Below are positions 47,411-59,117 of a stretch of 64,000 nt of DNA, piece by piece. Made by a program: the position numbers and the translations under genes. Under the pieces are notes generated by a model. The model was not told the DNA's origin and did not search any database. It was given only the letters and a program-made list of their open reading frames with translations. Location of the stretch: positions 16,068,001-16,132,000 of the forward strand of contig OX327697.1 of the NCBI GenBank assembly GCA_946807835.1, read 5' to 3'. Position 1 is the stretch's first letter. Each line of letters starts with the position of its first letter. The DNA comes from Ailanthus altissimus (Eukaryota; Streptophyta; Magnoliopsida; Sapindales; Simaroubaceae).

Positions 47411-48959
47411 AATTTCTCTAAACTTAGATAATTGTTTGTCCTCGAGCAATAAGAGAGAGAAAGAGAAACATGCCAAAAAAAACACAATGCTAAATAAAAA
47501 TAAACAAGTAATTAAAAATATAATAATACTACTCACATGGCCGTATTGATTTGATGGTTACTCATTTTATCTCAAAGATTGTCCCACTTAACTTCAACTC
47601 CTCTAAAATTGATAAAGCTCTCAACAATCCACAAACACCACCATTAAGTACTTTCTTTCTCTTTATAAGTGATCAACCATGCGTGCATTAAAAAAAAGTA
47701 TTAATTGAATTTTCCTAGATTGGCTCAAATACCTAAAATTGAATTAAAAAAAAGTATTGTCATAGCATACTTTTATTTACAAACACTGTCATCAGCTGAT
47801 TTTTCATACAACTCTCCACTAATATAGAAATACACATGAATAAGAATCAATTATGACTTTTATTAGCTTGTAATGTAGGGCTAGATTCAAGGTGGGTTAT
47901 TTGGATAGGATTTTGGCTTAATTCACATCATGAACACTAAACTCGCTTAGCTTCCAATTAAACTTGTTACCCATGCTTTCAATTTTCCAAAACTAAAACC
48001 TTCTTACTAAAAGTATGTTTATTTGTCAACATAATTTTGTTTTTGAATAAACAAACTAAATAAAAACTAACTCAGCATTGTTCCTCAAACTTAGTGTCTT
48101 TTCTCAACTAAACTTTGCATTAACTTGCCAATTTAGGTTTTTTTTTTTTCATTTTTTCATTACCTAACTTAACACAATCTCAATATTTATTGATGAGTTC
48201 AGTGTTCACGATGTTAAGGGTGTTTAGGATATTTAAACTCGTGGCTTAAGCTTATAATATGGTTATTTAATAAAAAGGGTGGTTCAGGCTCAAATGGGGT
48301 GACTTAGAATTATTGTAAACTCCAGGTAAGCCAGAAAAGTTTAAACGGCCTAAAAACAGTCAAATTTCTTTTCTTTATTCATATATTTTTTAGAATTTCA
48401 CCTGAAGCTACAATCAAACTAGTTCAAATGTGCCTGGTCATCAAAATAGAAGTGTACTACTTAAGCATGAAATTTCTAAGCAATAATTCAACCAACACAA
48501 GTTTAATTAAGTGCTCAATAATTGATAATTACCACAAGGTTAAAATCTATCTAAATATTGGTGCATGAATCATTTCAAATATAAATCTTTTCCTAAGGAG
48601 TTGAAAATTAAGCTATTCAATCTATTATCATCATGGACTAGTAAAATATCAACACAACCCAATAAATAAAAATAATATGGCAATAGACAATGCAAGATTT
48701 TTAAGTGAAAACTAAGTCATATTATTAATGATTTTCTTTTACACTACAAAAGACATAAACTATAAAATAACAGACATAAAATATAAAATAAAAGAAACAT
48801 AAAACAAGGATAAAATTGAAATCCTAGCAAAATCATAGGAAGTGTTTCTGCAACCCCAACTTCTAATCAGACATGGTCCCCATGGCGAAAACAAACAAAT
48901 GAAACTGAAACATTTTCGTAAAAATTTATGAATCGCTGGGCATGTCTTCCAAATCTGAA
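47411..48959 (-). other. LTR3-element internal region, non-coding part
   Basis: Begins with the purine tract of LTR3 and continues AT-rich with no recognisable domain up to the ORF remnant at 48,960. The 72-codon ORF at 48,760-48,978 is not recognisable as a protein family. Confidence 0.45.
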
Positions 48960-50066
48960 ATGGTAAGTCCCGAATCATCCCATGTAGTCATCTCCTCGTC
49001 CTCTGCTAGTGGTGGTTGAGCTAGGTGTGCTAACTGCATTGGCAATACGTGACTGATATCAACCCTTCCAGCGAGTATCCATTAGTATTGGCAGTCTCTG
49101 AACTCTTGCTGGAATGTTGCTAGGTCTCTCCTTTATGCCTCATACTAAACCTCCAATCGGGCTAGTCTAGTCAAGATCATGATACTCTTCAATGATGAAG
49201 CTGTTGCTGCTGCTGCTGGAGTTGACAATGAATGAGCTGCTAGATTGGTTGTTGGTGCTGATGCTTTTGGCTGTGCTGGCTGCCTCTGGATATTTACCAT
49301 CGGCAGCTTCTGAATAGTGCTAAAATCAATCACCTAGGCCACCAATACTAGGTCTTCATGTGCCTTCCAACAAACTATAGCATAGGCACGAAGTGCTATA
49401 ATCAGCGAGGGTAATCCTAAGCTATTCTGGCTAGCTAGGAGTAAGCCAAGATCTCTTCCTATACAATCCGCCCGATGTTAATTGACTGCCTGATTATGAT
49501 GGAATAAAAAAGCACCAAAACATCACTCGTGTGAATTATTGGCATTTTCTCACAGAAATAAAAATATACCTCGCCTTAGAATCCTTGTTCAAGATGCTCA
49601 ATCTAAAGTTCATTGAAAGACCATTTATTGTCTTCCACTCTGTTCCTAGCTAGCAGAGGGTCTGGATGATGAGCCCATAGTCTGGATCTCCTGCTATATT
49701 GAAGTATTTGTATAGCATGTCTACTGGTAGCCTAAATAATGCATTGGTATTACCATAGTCAAATAGCACCATTCTCCCTCGGACCCTCACTCTATATCCC
49801 TAATAATCCTCAATATTGGCCTAGAATTCCTTTACGATTAGAACCACCCCTGCTACCAGAGTCTCAAAGAAGGTCTCCTACCTTCTTTCGGGTATCATCT
49901 AAAAGATATTGGGGAAGTCCTTCTCCTTGAGGTTAAAGCCTCGCTCTGCAATGATAGTTTTACAGAGGATCGTGTTTGTGCACCTATTCGCTGCTTTTTG
50001 TGAAACAAAGTAAGAAGTGTCAAATAATGAACTCCATGTAGTGTTGGTGCAGCTTTTCTTGGGTGC
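48960..50066 (-). pseudogene. Athila-associated ORF (putative plant transposon protein)
   Basis: Degraded minus-strand ORF with the pattern of the plant retroelement domain called putative plant transposon protein. Seen in order: TTWSSLFDTSYFVSQKAANR, IIAERGFNLKEKDFP, an ETLVAGVVLIVKEF-AN block, YRVRVRGRMVLFDYGNTN, LFRLP, GDPDYGLIIQTLC-LGTEWK, KDSKARYIFISVR, then a Q/A/P/T-rich tail with IQRQPAQPKASAPTTN. Several stops. It is cut at 50,067 by LTR2 just inside its N-terminal part, so the LTR2 element landed in it. Role in the element unknown. Confidence 0.6.
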
Positions 50067-51499
50067 TGAAGCATTCAGAATATATGAGTTTATTCTTAAG
50101 TGCAGAATTGTCGAAGTAATAAATAACCCAATGAGAACGGGGTCGATCCACAAGAAAGTGAAATTAAAATTACAAACTATAAACATTTTAAAGACAAATA
50201 AAATAATATAAGACGTTTACAAATAATAATTCAAATAACCAATCAAAATGAATGCTAACAATATGGGGACCCACTCTTAGCATATGAAATAAAAATATAT
50301 TCAATTTTTTTTATAACTTAATTGAAATTCTCACACAAAGGAGGTTCCAATCAGAAGATATAGCAATTAAAGTTCATCGCCATTTATATATTAACTTGTA
50401 TTTATTTTTTTTAATTATTATATACCAAATATTGTTAATGGGTTCAAGTATTTATTATACAAACTTTATATTTATCTACAGTAAATCAAGACTTCCACTT
50501 TATAAGAAATGATATCTAGGTCAAATCTTGTAAATAGTTTCAAGAATTTATTGTGCCAACTATAAAAATTATCTATAATAAATCAAAATACACCATTTTA
50601 TAAGAAAATGTATCAATATTCCAAACAAAATAAATACATCATATATAAATTTGCATAACTTAATAATGTAATATTAAATTCTAGAATAAGAGTTTAAGTA
50701 TATCTTATTACCTTACCAAGAGTTTCACCCTTTCACCTTAGTAAAAAGAAAGTTATTTGGACATAATAAAATTAATGGAAAAGGAAAGGGATGGAAGAAT
50801 AGATAACACGAACTTTAGAATAGTAAATAAAAGAAATAATACTACAAAAAGATAATATAAAAGATAAGTGTTTCAAACTAAAATTTAACTCTCTAATTAG
50901 ATACTTTATGCATAAACAGGCCACCTATTTATAGTAAAATATTTATAAATCAAGACAAATAAAGAGGGAACCACTTGGATGATAAAAGTCAAGAAGCGTG
51001 GCAATTAATTTGCATTGATAATCATTAATGTATCCACTTGATTATCTAATTTGAAATTGATGTGGTTTGAAATAACTTCCACTAAAAATGTCATAGTTGT
51101 AGATTAGTCTCTTATCTTTCTAAATTGAGTTTTCTTATAGGTATTAGATATGCATTTCTTTAGTTATGGGCCAAATACTGATGATTGTTTAGACTAGGCT
51201 TATACTGTAGATTTATTCTCTTCTAGGTTATTTTTCATCCTCTAATGCTCGAATTCTAAATTTTTTGTGAAATACAATATTTTATCCGATTAATTGCTCT
51301 CTTCAAAGAATTAAGAATCACTTCAATTAGATTCTTAGGTAAAAAGTTATGCCTATTTTATCGAACTTATCACAAAACAGTTAAAAACTAATTAGGTACA
51401 ATATTATAAACATGCTTAAGTTAAGGAGGTTAATGACACTAATAATATAAAATAATGATGTAAAACCCTTATTAAATGTGTAATTTTAAGTGTTCATCA
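50067..51499 (-). repeat. LTR2, full copy (1,433 bp), 3' LTR
   Basis: Minus strand: starts TGATGAACACTTAAAATTAC at 51,499 and ends GAATGCTTCA at 50,067. Its terminal ~490 bp match 62,890-63,383 closely (shared CAAGAAAGTAAAATTAAAAT, CCACTCTTAGCATAT and TTGTTAATGGGTTCAAGTAT). The preceding purine tract makes it the 3' LTR. The other copy, at 62,890, is the 5' LTR of the same element. Confidence 0.85.
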
Positions 51500-51512
51500 C
51501 ACCTCCCTAACT
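51500..51512 (-). other. Polypurine tract of the LTR2 element
   Basis: Minus-strand GTTAGGGAGGTG immediately before the LTR start TGATGAAC; usual primer for plus-strand DNA synthesis. Confidence 0.65.
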
Positions 51513-51608
51513 AGCTTATTACTAGTCCTTAACAATTCAAGCATAAATAAAATTTGAACCAGCTTATTACTAGTCCTTAACAATTCAAGCATAAATAAAA
51601 TTTGAACC
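51513..51608. repeat. Perfect 48-bp tandem duplication
   Basis: Two identical 48-bp units (51,513-51,560 and 51,561-51,608) starting AGCTTATTACTAGTCC and ending AAATTTGAACC, followed by the first few bases of a third (AGCTTACTACC). It sits right beside the purine tract of the LTR2 element; perfect identity implies a recent event. Confidence 0.95.
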
Positions 51609-52475
51609 AGCTTACTACCTAAGTATTTCAAACAAAATGTCAGTTCAAAATCATAATCGCTATTAAAGTTATTTCAATCATAACTTTAAAAATTATATGT
51701 GTGTGAATTAAGTCGAAACCTTCTTACCATAACATATATAGTCTTGAAATTTTCTCCAAGTAAGAGCTTCAACTTTATATCCTCACAGGTGAATAACTGT
51801 TTAAAGGGTTATGATTCATTCATGGAGTTGGAAAACAGATAATCGCTCAAACAAATGTTACATTTAAAGACAAATAAACAAACTAACATTGATTCAAAGA
51901 TAGAAAAATCAATTATTTATAGTCAAATCATTCTTACCACATGCTAACTTCAGGACTTTAATTATTTTATATGAATCTTATGAATAGAGTTCGGTGATAA
52001 AACTGCTTCATAATGACTTTGTCTTCTAAAATTGAACGAAAATTTTATTGAACTACATTGACTTTTTTTCTTTTTTTTTTTGAAAAACATATGGAATCAT
52101 TACAAAATAAGAGCAATTTCTCACCAAAATAATTTTTCACAATTTTTTATCATCCTTCAGCTAGTAACCAAATTATTTCTCATCCCAAACAATATAATTC
52201 CAACCAAAAATTAACTATTTCAAAATATCAATGAAAGTTTGTAAACTGTTATCTTAAACATCTCCACTTACTCACAAAAGATGTGTGAGTTTGGAAAAGA
52301 ATATGTATATTTAAACATGAGAATTCTCTTGGCTATATATATTGAAATATCTATCTTACCACAAGGTTTATTATTGTGCTTAAGAAATGATTTCGGAAGC
52401 CATTCTTTAGTAATCTAGATAAAAAAAAAAGTGACTTAAACTAAACAATTTTGAAATCATACCTTGATAGTAAAG

Positions 52476-52847
52476 TGATAAGGGCAAATTTATCATATAT
52501 TTTCTCATGTTTTTAGGTTGATATTTTATTATTTTATGAGAATAGATGGCTATTTATGTGCATTGTTATTATTTATAGGGACTTGAACAAAATTTAAAGA
52601 CTAAAATGCAAAATTTTCAAAGTATGTGTCCAGCACCTCAGCGCTACGAGAATTATTGCCCCAGCGTTAGAACAGTGATCGAAATAAAAAAAAAACGACA
52701 TGTTTAAGTCACATTTGGCGCCCCAGCGCCAAATAGTCACCGCGCTAGCGATAGGCCAGCGCTACCATCCCACCGCTGCAGCAGTGAAGCCTTTTTCACG
52801 TGTCGCCCCAGCGACAACTTCATGGCGCTCCAGCGGTAGCGCGAGTC
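52476..52847 (+). repeat. Truncated LTR1 copy, plus orientation
   Basis: Starts TGATAAGGGCAAATTTATC and follows the first ~370 bp of LTR1 (TTTTCTCATG, GAGAATAGATGGC, AAAGTATGTGTCCAGC, GCCCCAGCG repeats), ending abruptly at GCGCGAGTC where the minus-oriented LTR1 ends. Together they form inverted arms: this stretch pairs with about 53,890-54,275. Confidence 0.85.
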
Positions 52848-54275
52848 TGATGCGATATTTCTATATCATAAAATTAAGTGCAAGTATACACTATCGTATA
52901 CAAGTAATAAAGAGACTAAATAAGTCGGATGTCGAACCCACAAGAATAATTTTTTTCTTTTTAACCAATTACTAAAGTTATGTCTTCTTAATAATTATTC
53001 AAAAAAATAAAAATCTAAGAATGAATGTAAAAAATATAAAAACGAAAACACAATACAAAGAGATTTAGGTGATAGCAATATAGAGAAAACTTAGGATTAA
53101 TACTATCCCTCAATATGATTTTTAATGATTAATTTTCTAATATTCAACTCTCTTAGTCTTTGTCATTGATTAAGACACTAATGTATTCACAAGCCTCTTC
53201 CAAGGTCATGCAAGTATACCTTAATTTACCAAATACCTATATTTCTATGGTACTTGTAATAAATTAAGATTCATTAAGATTAGGTCTTATTGATCATACA
53301 TGCCAATTAGGTATATTCCTATCCTAAATTGAAACTTGCATATGCAACATTGAATGTTACTCTACAATCATGCATCAAATTACCTAGGTCTAAATATTAT
53401 GATTCATCTTCTGAGTTTATCAACAATATTACCAACTCCATCACCATATATTGACCAGATATATTGAAGCATTAAAATCAAGTAATTTAAATATCAAAGA
53501 ACTAAGTTTATTAAATATTCAAAAGATATGGCAATTAAGCACACATATTGAGTTCAAGTATTAACCCTAGAAAATAAGTTTAGCTCATGGCTACAAGAGA
53601 ACAGCAGTAAAAATAATAATAAATCATGATACAATCAATAGCAAACCGATATAAATATCGAATTGCTCTTAATTGTGCTGCCTAAAGACTCTTGATGCCG
53701 AAGAACACTTTGAATCTCTCTCTAAAGTTGCTTTAATTAAACTCTTATTACTCTCCAAGACTCGTGCTCTGTATTCTTGGTGCTCTTGAATGTGTCTTGG
53801 GTCGTTCTTTGATTCTTCTTGAAGGCTGAGAACGAGTGGCTTTTTATAGGGATTGATATGAGCTTGAAAATCTCAATTCTCGTCAGATTAGGAATCGTGC
53901 TACCGTTGGGGCGCTATGCAGTTGCCGCTGGGGCGACGCGTGAAAAAGGCTTCACCATTGGAGTGGTGGGATGTGAGCGCTGGGGCACTGGTTCATCGCT
54001 GGCGCGGTAAAGGTCTGGCGCTGGGACACCAGATACGACTTCAACATGTCATTTTTCTTATTTCGATCACCATTCCAGCGCTGGGGCGATAATCCTCATG
54101 AAGCTGGGGCGCTGGACACATACTTTGAAAAGTTTACATTTTAGTCCCTGTCTTTAAATTTCATTCAAGTCCCTATAAATAACATTAAAGCACATAAATC
54201 GCCATCTATTCTCATAAAATAATAAAATATCAAAATAAAAACATGAGAAAATATATGACAATTTTGCCCTTCTCA
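52848..54275 (-). repeat. LTR1, full copy (1,428 bp), minus orientation
   Basis: Minus strand: starts TGAGAAGGGCAAAATTG at 54,275 and ends ATATCGCATCA at 52,848. It is preceded by GGACAAGCAAGTGTTTAAG and a purine tract, so it is the 3' LTR of an element whose internal DNA lies at higher coordinates. It contains a GC island (53,890-54,120) with at least five GCTGGGGCG/GCGCTGGGG motifs. Matches 57,969-59,117 in the same orientation along its length. Confidence 0.85.
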
Positions 54276-54290
54276 AATTCCCTCAAACTT
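54276..54290 (-). other. Polypurine tract of the LTR1 element
   Basis: Minus-strand AAGTTTGAGGGAATT directly before LTR1, downstream of the hairpin-like GCTTGTGGACAAGC (54,300-54,313) typical of Athila/Tat elements. Confidence 0.7.
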
Positions 54291-55238
54291 AAACACTTGC
54301 TTGTCCACAAGCAATAAAATAAACTAAGAGAGAAACAAAGAGTTATACTTGACTCATTTAACAAATAAAGAAAACAAAACAAAATATACTAAACTAGTAA
54401 GATGATAAAAATCATTGTCTCAAATGCTGATGAAATGGTAAAAATCCTTAAGGTAGATAAATAGTTATTAACAATTCTAAATTATCTTTATTTAGTCCAT
54501 CATTTTTCCTCATAAACAATCACCATGTGTGTGTGTGTACAAGTAGTATGCAAATGGTTAAACCATACTTTGATTTACTTTATACTTTAGTTCGTACATA
54601 AAATATGATGTCTCGGCATTCAATTTGTATAATAACACTTCCATAAGCTTGTCTTTACTACTACTTTCTACTAATGTAGAAAATCACATGTCTAGGGATT
54701 TATTTAGGACTTTACTTAGCTTGTAATGTAAGGCTAAGGTCAATGTGGGATAAAAAGATAAATATATAAAATTCAATTCACACCATGAACACTTAAATTT
54801 TACCTAGAAACCTCTTGATCTTCTTTTCCTTGTAGTATCTCTTCCTTCAAGCTTATTGTGTTTTCCATCCTTTTTTTTAACCTTTATTTTTCAAAGAATT
54901 TCTTCTTTTCTTAAGCCGGGGGTATTTTTTTTACTCTTTTTTTTTTTTTGAATACCTCCAAACTTAGATTGACAAATACCACACAAACTTATTTTTCTTA
55001 TATCACCACAAATTTTTCCTTTCAAGAGTATTTCTAAGCAAATGCAAGTTTTATAATGTTACAGGTAAATTTCTGGATAAATAAACTTTAAGTCTTGGGA
55101 TTGTAATGTGGTTAAACCAAAGAATGAGTAATTAGGCTCAAAATAGGATACTAGGCATAAATATATAATAAAAGGTAAAACCACATAAAATGCTTAAAAA
55201 TACTTATAAGTAAAGAAGCTATAAAGAGAGAGTCAAAT

Positions 55239-55798
55239 CTATCTTGCATTTTTTTCACTGTCATAAGTATACCCATTTATTTGACGCATTATTGGATCAA
55301 ATAGAGGTGTAAAACCTTGTAATTCATCGAGTAACTGATCAATAGTTGAAGCAAAAATAAGGATTCGTCATGCTACAGATGAGATGAATTATTTTTTTAC
55401 TGCATAGTCAAGAAAGATAACAATTCATTAAAAAAACCATCAATATTTAACAAACCTCCAGGTAGAGCTATGAAGGCATCATTATTTCAAAGCATAAGAG
55501 ACATTCGCTCGTGCATTGATAATGCTTGTAACCAATCTTTAATTATTTTTCCTACAATAATCCCAATAACTAGAGCTTTTAGTATAATACTCAAAACTCA
55601 AATGTCTTTATTTTGTGCAGTTATTGTTACAAACCTCATTAATCCACGACTATCTCCCCTATATACTAAATGAACTTTTTGCTCAGCTAACACCTTACCA
55701 AGGGTTTCTACTTGTTCTACAAACTCTCCAGTTTTTCTAAGGTTGGATCCAAAAAAGACACAAATTGTTATGAATTTATGAGTTAATATTCCCTCCAT
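55239..55798 (-). pseudogene. LOG-like cytokinin phosphoribohydrolase, retroelement-borne
   Basis: Relic of the LONELY GUY family, whose members release active cytokinin bases from riboside 5'-monophosphates in the cytosol. From the ATG at 55,798: FITICVFFGSN, then LGKVLAEQKVHLVYRGDSRG (family: LVYGGGSxGLMG), a stop, KALVIGIIVGKIIKD, SMHERMSLML, NDAFIALPGG, then directly LLNIDGFFNELLSF, and after a frameshift FISSVA, TIDQLLDELQGFTPLFDP to a stop at 55,239. About 25 residues between PGG and LLNIDG are gone, including the G-T-x-x-E of the PGGxGTxxE catalytic motif. At least four in-frame stops. No introns, although plant LOG genes have several. It lies sense-wise between integrase and an LTR1 3' end, so it looks captured as cDNA. 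Dead now. Confidence 0.75.
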
Positions 55799-55863
55799 TA
55801 TTACACTCACCCTCTCCTTTGAATGATTTTGAGTTTGTATGAAGACGTAGAAATAATGTAATG

Positions 55864-55871
55864 TATTTATA
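55864..55871 (-). promoter_or_regulatory. TATA-like box upstream of the LOG-like relic
   Basis: TATAAATA (minus strand, context GACTCTATAAATACATTAC) 66 bp before the LOG-like ATG, followed by a leader-like stretch. It could be the relic of an own promoter or a chance match in AT-rich DNA. Confidence 0.4.
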
Positions 55872-56059
55872 GAGTCGAAATATGTTGCAATTTAAAGTTA
55901 TATGGATAGTTGGTTGTGATGGATAAGATTAAGCTTTAAATGCAAAATATATAAAATCGACTCTGGGTGTTGGTTTTTGTTGGAGAAGATGTTTGAGGTT
56001 GAAATGAAACATTTAAAAATAACAGTTACAGTAAATATGTACAAGTAGTTATAATTGTA

Positions 56060-56402
56060 GCTCATATCTTCCTTTGATTTTATGTCCAGAAATGGCTTAA
56101 ACGCCCTCTATGGGTTCAGGATAGGCTTCCTATCTAATTTTCTTATAAATTGGCAAATAAGGTCTTTTAAAATCAGATTCCCGATACTGTGCCACTCATG
56201 TTCCTTTAGGAATATGTCTCATAATTCACGAATTACAATATGCACATATCCGCTAGGATGCATCTCAAGAGTCGATAAAATATCGTCTAAAGACTTTTTA
56301 CTCAGGTCATCCTTAATGAACCTAATTTTATTTTTGCGATTTACAGCCACCATTCTTAAGGTGTGTCGACGTGTGTTACAAGTCATACGTTTACACTTGT
56401 AA
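56060..56402 (-). pseudogene. Unrecognised ORF remnant upstream of LOG-like relic
   Basis: Minus-strand stretch with long readable runs separated by two stops: MVAVNRKNKIRFIKDDLSKK, SLDDILSTLEMHPSGYVHIV and HEWHSIGNLILKDLICQFIR. I cannot assign it to a family. Position between integrase and LOG-like relic suggests element-borne coding sequence; the reverse-strand ORF at 56,082-56,402 is probably its shadow. Confidence 0.35.
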
Positions 56403-56849
56403 TAGACACTTAATCTTTTTGCCTTTCGTATTTTTACAAAAGAGCTTTTATTTAACTAGGTATGTAAGAAATTAAAAAGTCTAAAAACTTGTTTACCAAT
56501 CAAACTTTAGCTTCAATTGACTAACGTACATCAATAGGTATATTCATAATCATTAATAACCTTAATCTTTCATATCTTACTTGGTAAATTTTCTTTAAGG
56601 AATTTTGAGGAAATGAGAAAAAATATTTTTTTTTCAAATTCATTAGAATGTCATCCATTTTTTTAAAAAATGAGAAGACGAAAATGTATCAGTATTATGG
56701 GAAATTGACAAAACCGACTTGAAAGTCACAGGGTACCGATATTCGCTACTTAACCGAGGTACAAAAAAAAACTTAATACAAAAATATTAAATTAACATAC
56801 AAGTACGAAAAACAAATAAAGTTAGGAGAAGAATAAACATATATAAATA

Positions 56850-57968
56850 TGTACAATAAATATCAATTGGTCTCGTAACAAGGGTCAGACAGGGACACAA
56901 AATCTTCTTGAAAAGCTTTGTTTTCTAAAAACGGCTTGAGTCTTTACCCATTTACTTTAAAAATATTACCATTTCTAGTATTTTTTAGTGCCAATTGCTC
57001 TATAAGAGTACACATGTTTCACAATAAAAGGGTCACTCTATCTTGATCTTAATTTTTCAGAAAAGATGTGAAGTTAAGATTTATAAAGCAAAACCTTCTA
57101 ACCAACATCAAATGTTTTTCTTTGAATTTTTTTATCATGAAAATTTTGATTTTATCTTTATGAATTTTTAAATTCTCATATTCATCATTTTTAAATTCTT
57201 CAAGTTCATTTATTTATAATTTACGTATTCAAATAAGGTAGTGGGAAAACTAAAAGGTCCTTAGCTACTATTCTATTATAGGCTACCTATGAACTTCTCA
57301 ACTCGAGCTCTATTGCTTTTGTTTACTTTCAAGACTCCAACTTCCACTTAAACTTCACTTAGCAAGGCAGCAGAAAGAGAACTAAAGGAAAAGGAAATGC
57401 CTAGAATAAATGCTATAATGGAAAGATATCTAAGGTAAAGAAATGTATAGCTCTACCCCCTTGAGACTGAAGAAAATCAAAGGGCTTTACTTCCATATTC
57501 CTTTCTTCCTAATAAAGAAAAAAAATTGTATTTGTCGATAAGTACAAAATCGTATGGATATGATCCTTATTATGCATCTTGATCAATTGGATTGTTTCTT
57601 TCTTGAGTCATATACGAAGCTTTTCTATCTGTCTAGTATAATCAAAATTTGCATTGAAAGTTTTAATGGCCTAATAGACTTTATGCTCAAATTCCATATA
57701 TAAGTTACAAGGTTTCCCATAAACTAGCTTATAAGGAGACATACGCAATGAAATTTTAAAAGTAATTAATAAGCCCAAGTGCATCAGTAAATCTTAAAGG
57801 CTAGTCTTTGCAATTTAATTTTATAGTTTTTTTCAAAATTTGTTTTAGCACATTATTAGCTAGTTTAACTTGTTCACTTGTCTAATGGTGATAAAGGGTA
57901 ACAACTTTATGAGTAATACTATATTTCATCATTAATGTTTCAAATGGAATATTACAAAAGTATTTACC
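56850..57968 (-). pseudogene. Athila-type integrase, C-terminal half
   Basis: Minus-strand: KYFCNIPFETLMMKYSITHK, VVTLYHH-TSEQVKLANN, LKQILKKTIKLNCKD, DALGLINYF, then weaker text to a TPFIVKHVYSYRAIG block and a KW-VKTQAVF trace near 56,940. These follow the Athila integrase from just after the second catalytic Asp to the C-terminal domain (H-F-C-N, YHPQTSGQVE, DWS-LDDALWAYR). It continues the half at 59,118-59,560, from which it is separated by an LTR1 copy and a loss of about 35 codons. Confidence 0.75.
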
Positions 57969-59117
57969 TGATGCAATATTTCTATATCTTAAAATTAAGT
58001 GCAAGTATACACTATCATATACAAGTAATAAAGTGACTTAATAAGTCAAATGTCGAACACACAGGGATAATTTTTATGTTTTAACCAAGTACTAAAATCA
58101 TGTCTTTGTAATAATTATTCAAAAAAATAAAAATCTAAGAATAAATGTAGAAAATATAAAAGCAATAACACAATGCAAAGAGAATTAGGTGATAGCAATA
58201 TAGAGAAAACCTATGATTAATATTATCCCTCAATATGCTTTCTAATGATTAATCTTTAATATTTAACTCTCTTAGTCTTTGTTATTGATCAAGACACTAA
58301 TATATTCACAAGCCTTTTCCAAAGTCATGCAAGTATACATTAATTTATCAAATACCTGTATTCCTATGATACTTGTAATAAATTAAGCTTCATTAAGATT
58401 AAGTCTTATTGATCATAAATGCCAATTAGGTATATTCCTATCTTGAATTGAAACTTGCATATGCAACATTGAATGTTACTCTACAATCATACATCAAATT
58501 ACCTAGGTCTAAATATTATGATTCCTCTTCCGAGTTTATCAAAATATTACCAATTCATTCACCATATATTAGCCAGATATATTGAAGCATTAAGATCAAG
58601 TAATTTAAATAAGGACTAAGTTTATTAAATATTAAAAGATATGACAATTAAGCGTTCATATTGAGTTCAAGTATTAACCCTAGAAAGAAAGTTTAGTTTA
58701 TGGCTACAAAAGAACAACAGTAAAAATAATAATAAATCATGATACAATCAATAGCAAATCAATATAGACATCAAATTTGTCTTGATTACGCTGCCTAAAA
58801 TACTCTTAATGTCGAAGAACGCCTTGAATTTCTCTCTGAGGTTGCTTTAATTAAACTCCAATTGCTCTCTAAGACTTATGCTCCTTATTCTTGGTATTCT
58901 TGAATTGATCCAGGGTTATTTTGGATTATTCTTAAAGGCTGGGGACGAGTAACCTTTTTATAGAGATTGATATGAGCTTTAAAATCTCAATTCTTGAAGG
59001 ATTATGACTCGCACTACTGCTGGGGCACTATGTTGCTATCGCTGGGGTGCTGTGTGTAAAAGGCCTCACCGCTAGAGCAGTGGAGTGATGGCGCAGGGGC
59101 GTTGGCCTGTCGCTGGT
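57969..59117 (-). repeat. LTR1 copy inserted in integrase, 5'-truncated
   Basis: Minus strand: ends exactly ATATTGCATCA at 57,969, with integrase reading resuming at the next base. Its start is missing: it begins inside the GC island (CCAGCGACAGGCC) at about 59,117. It is collinear with 52,848-54,275 and clearly diverged from it. The best fit is a solo LTR inserted into the integrase, with a later deletion that took the first ~280 bp of the LTR and ~100 bp of integrase. Confidence 0.8.

Noticed and set aside
56082..56402. 106-codon plus-strand ORF
   Set aside because: The minus strand over the same bases gives a more protein-like reading in the direction of the element; the plus ORF is probably its shadow.
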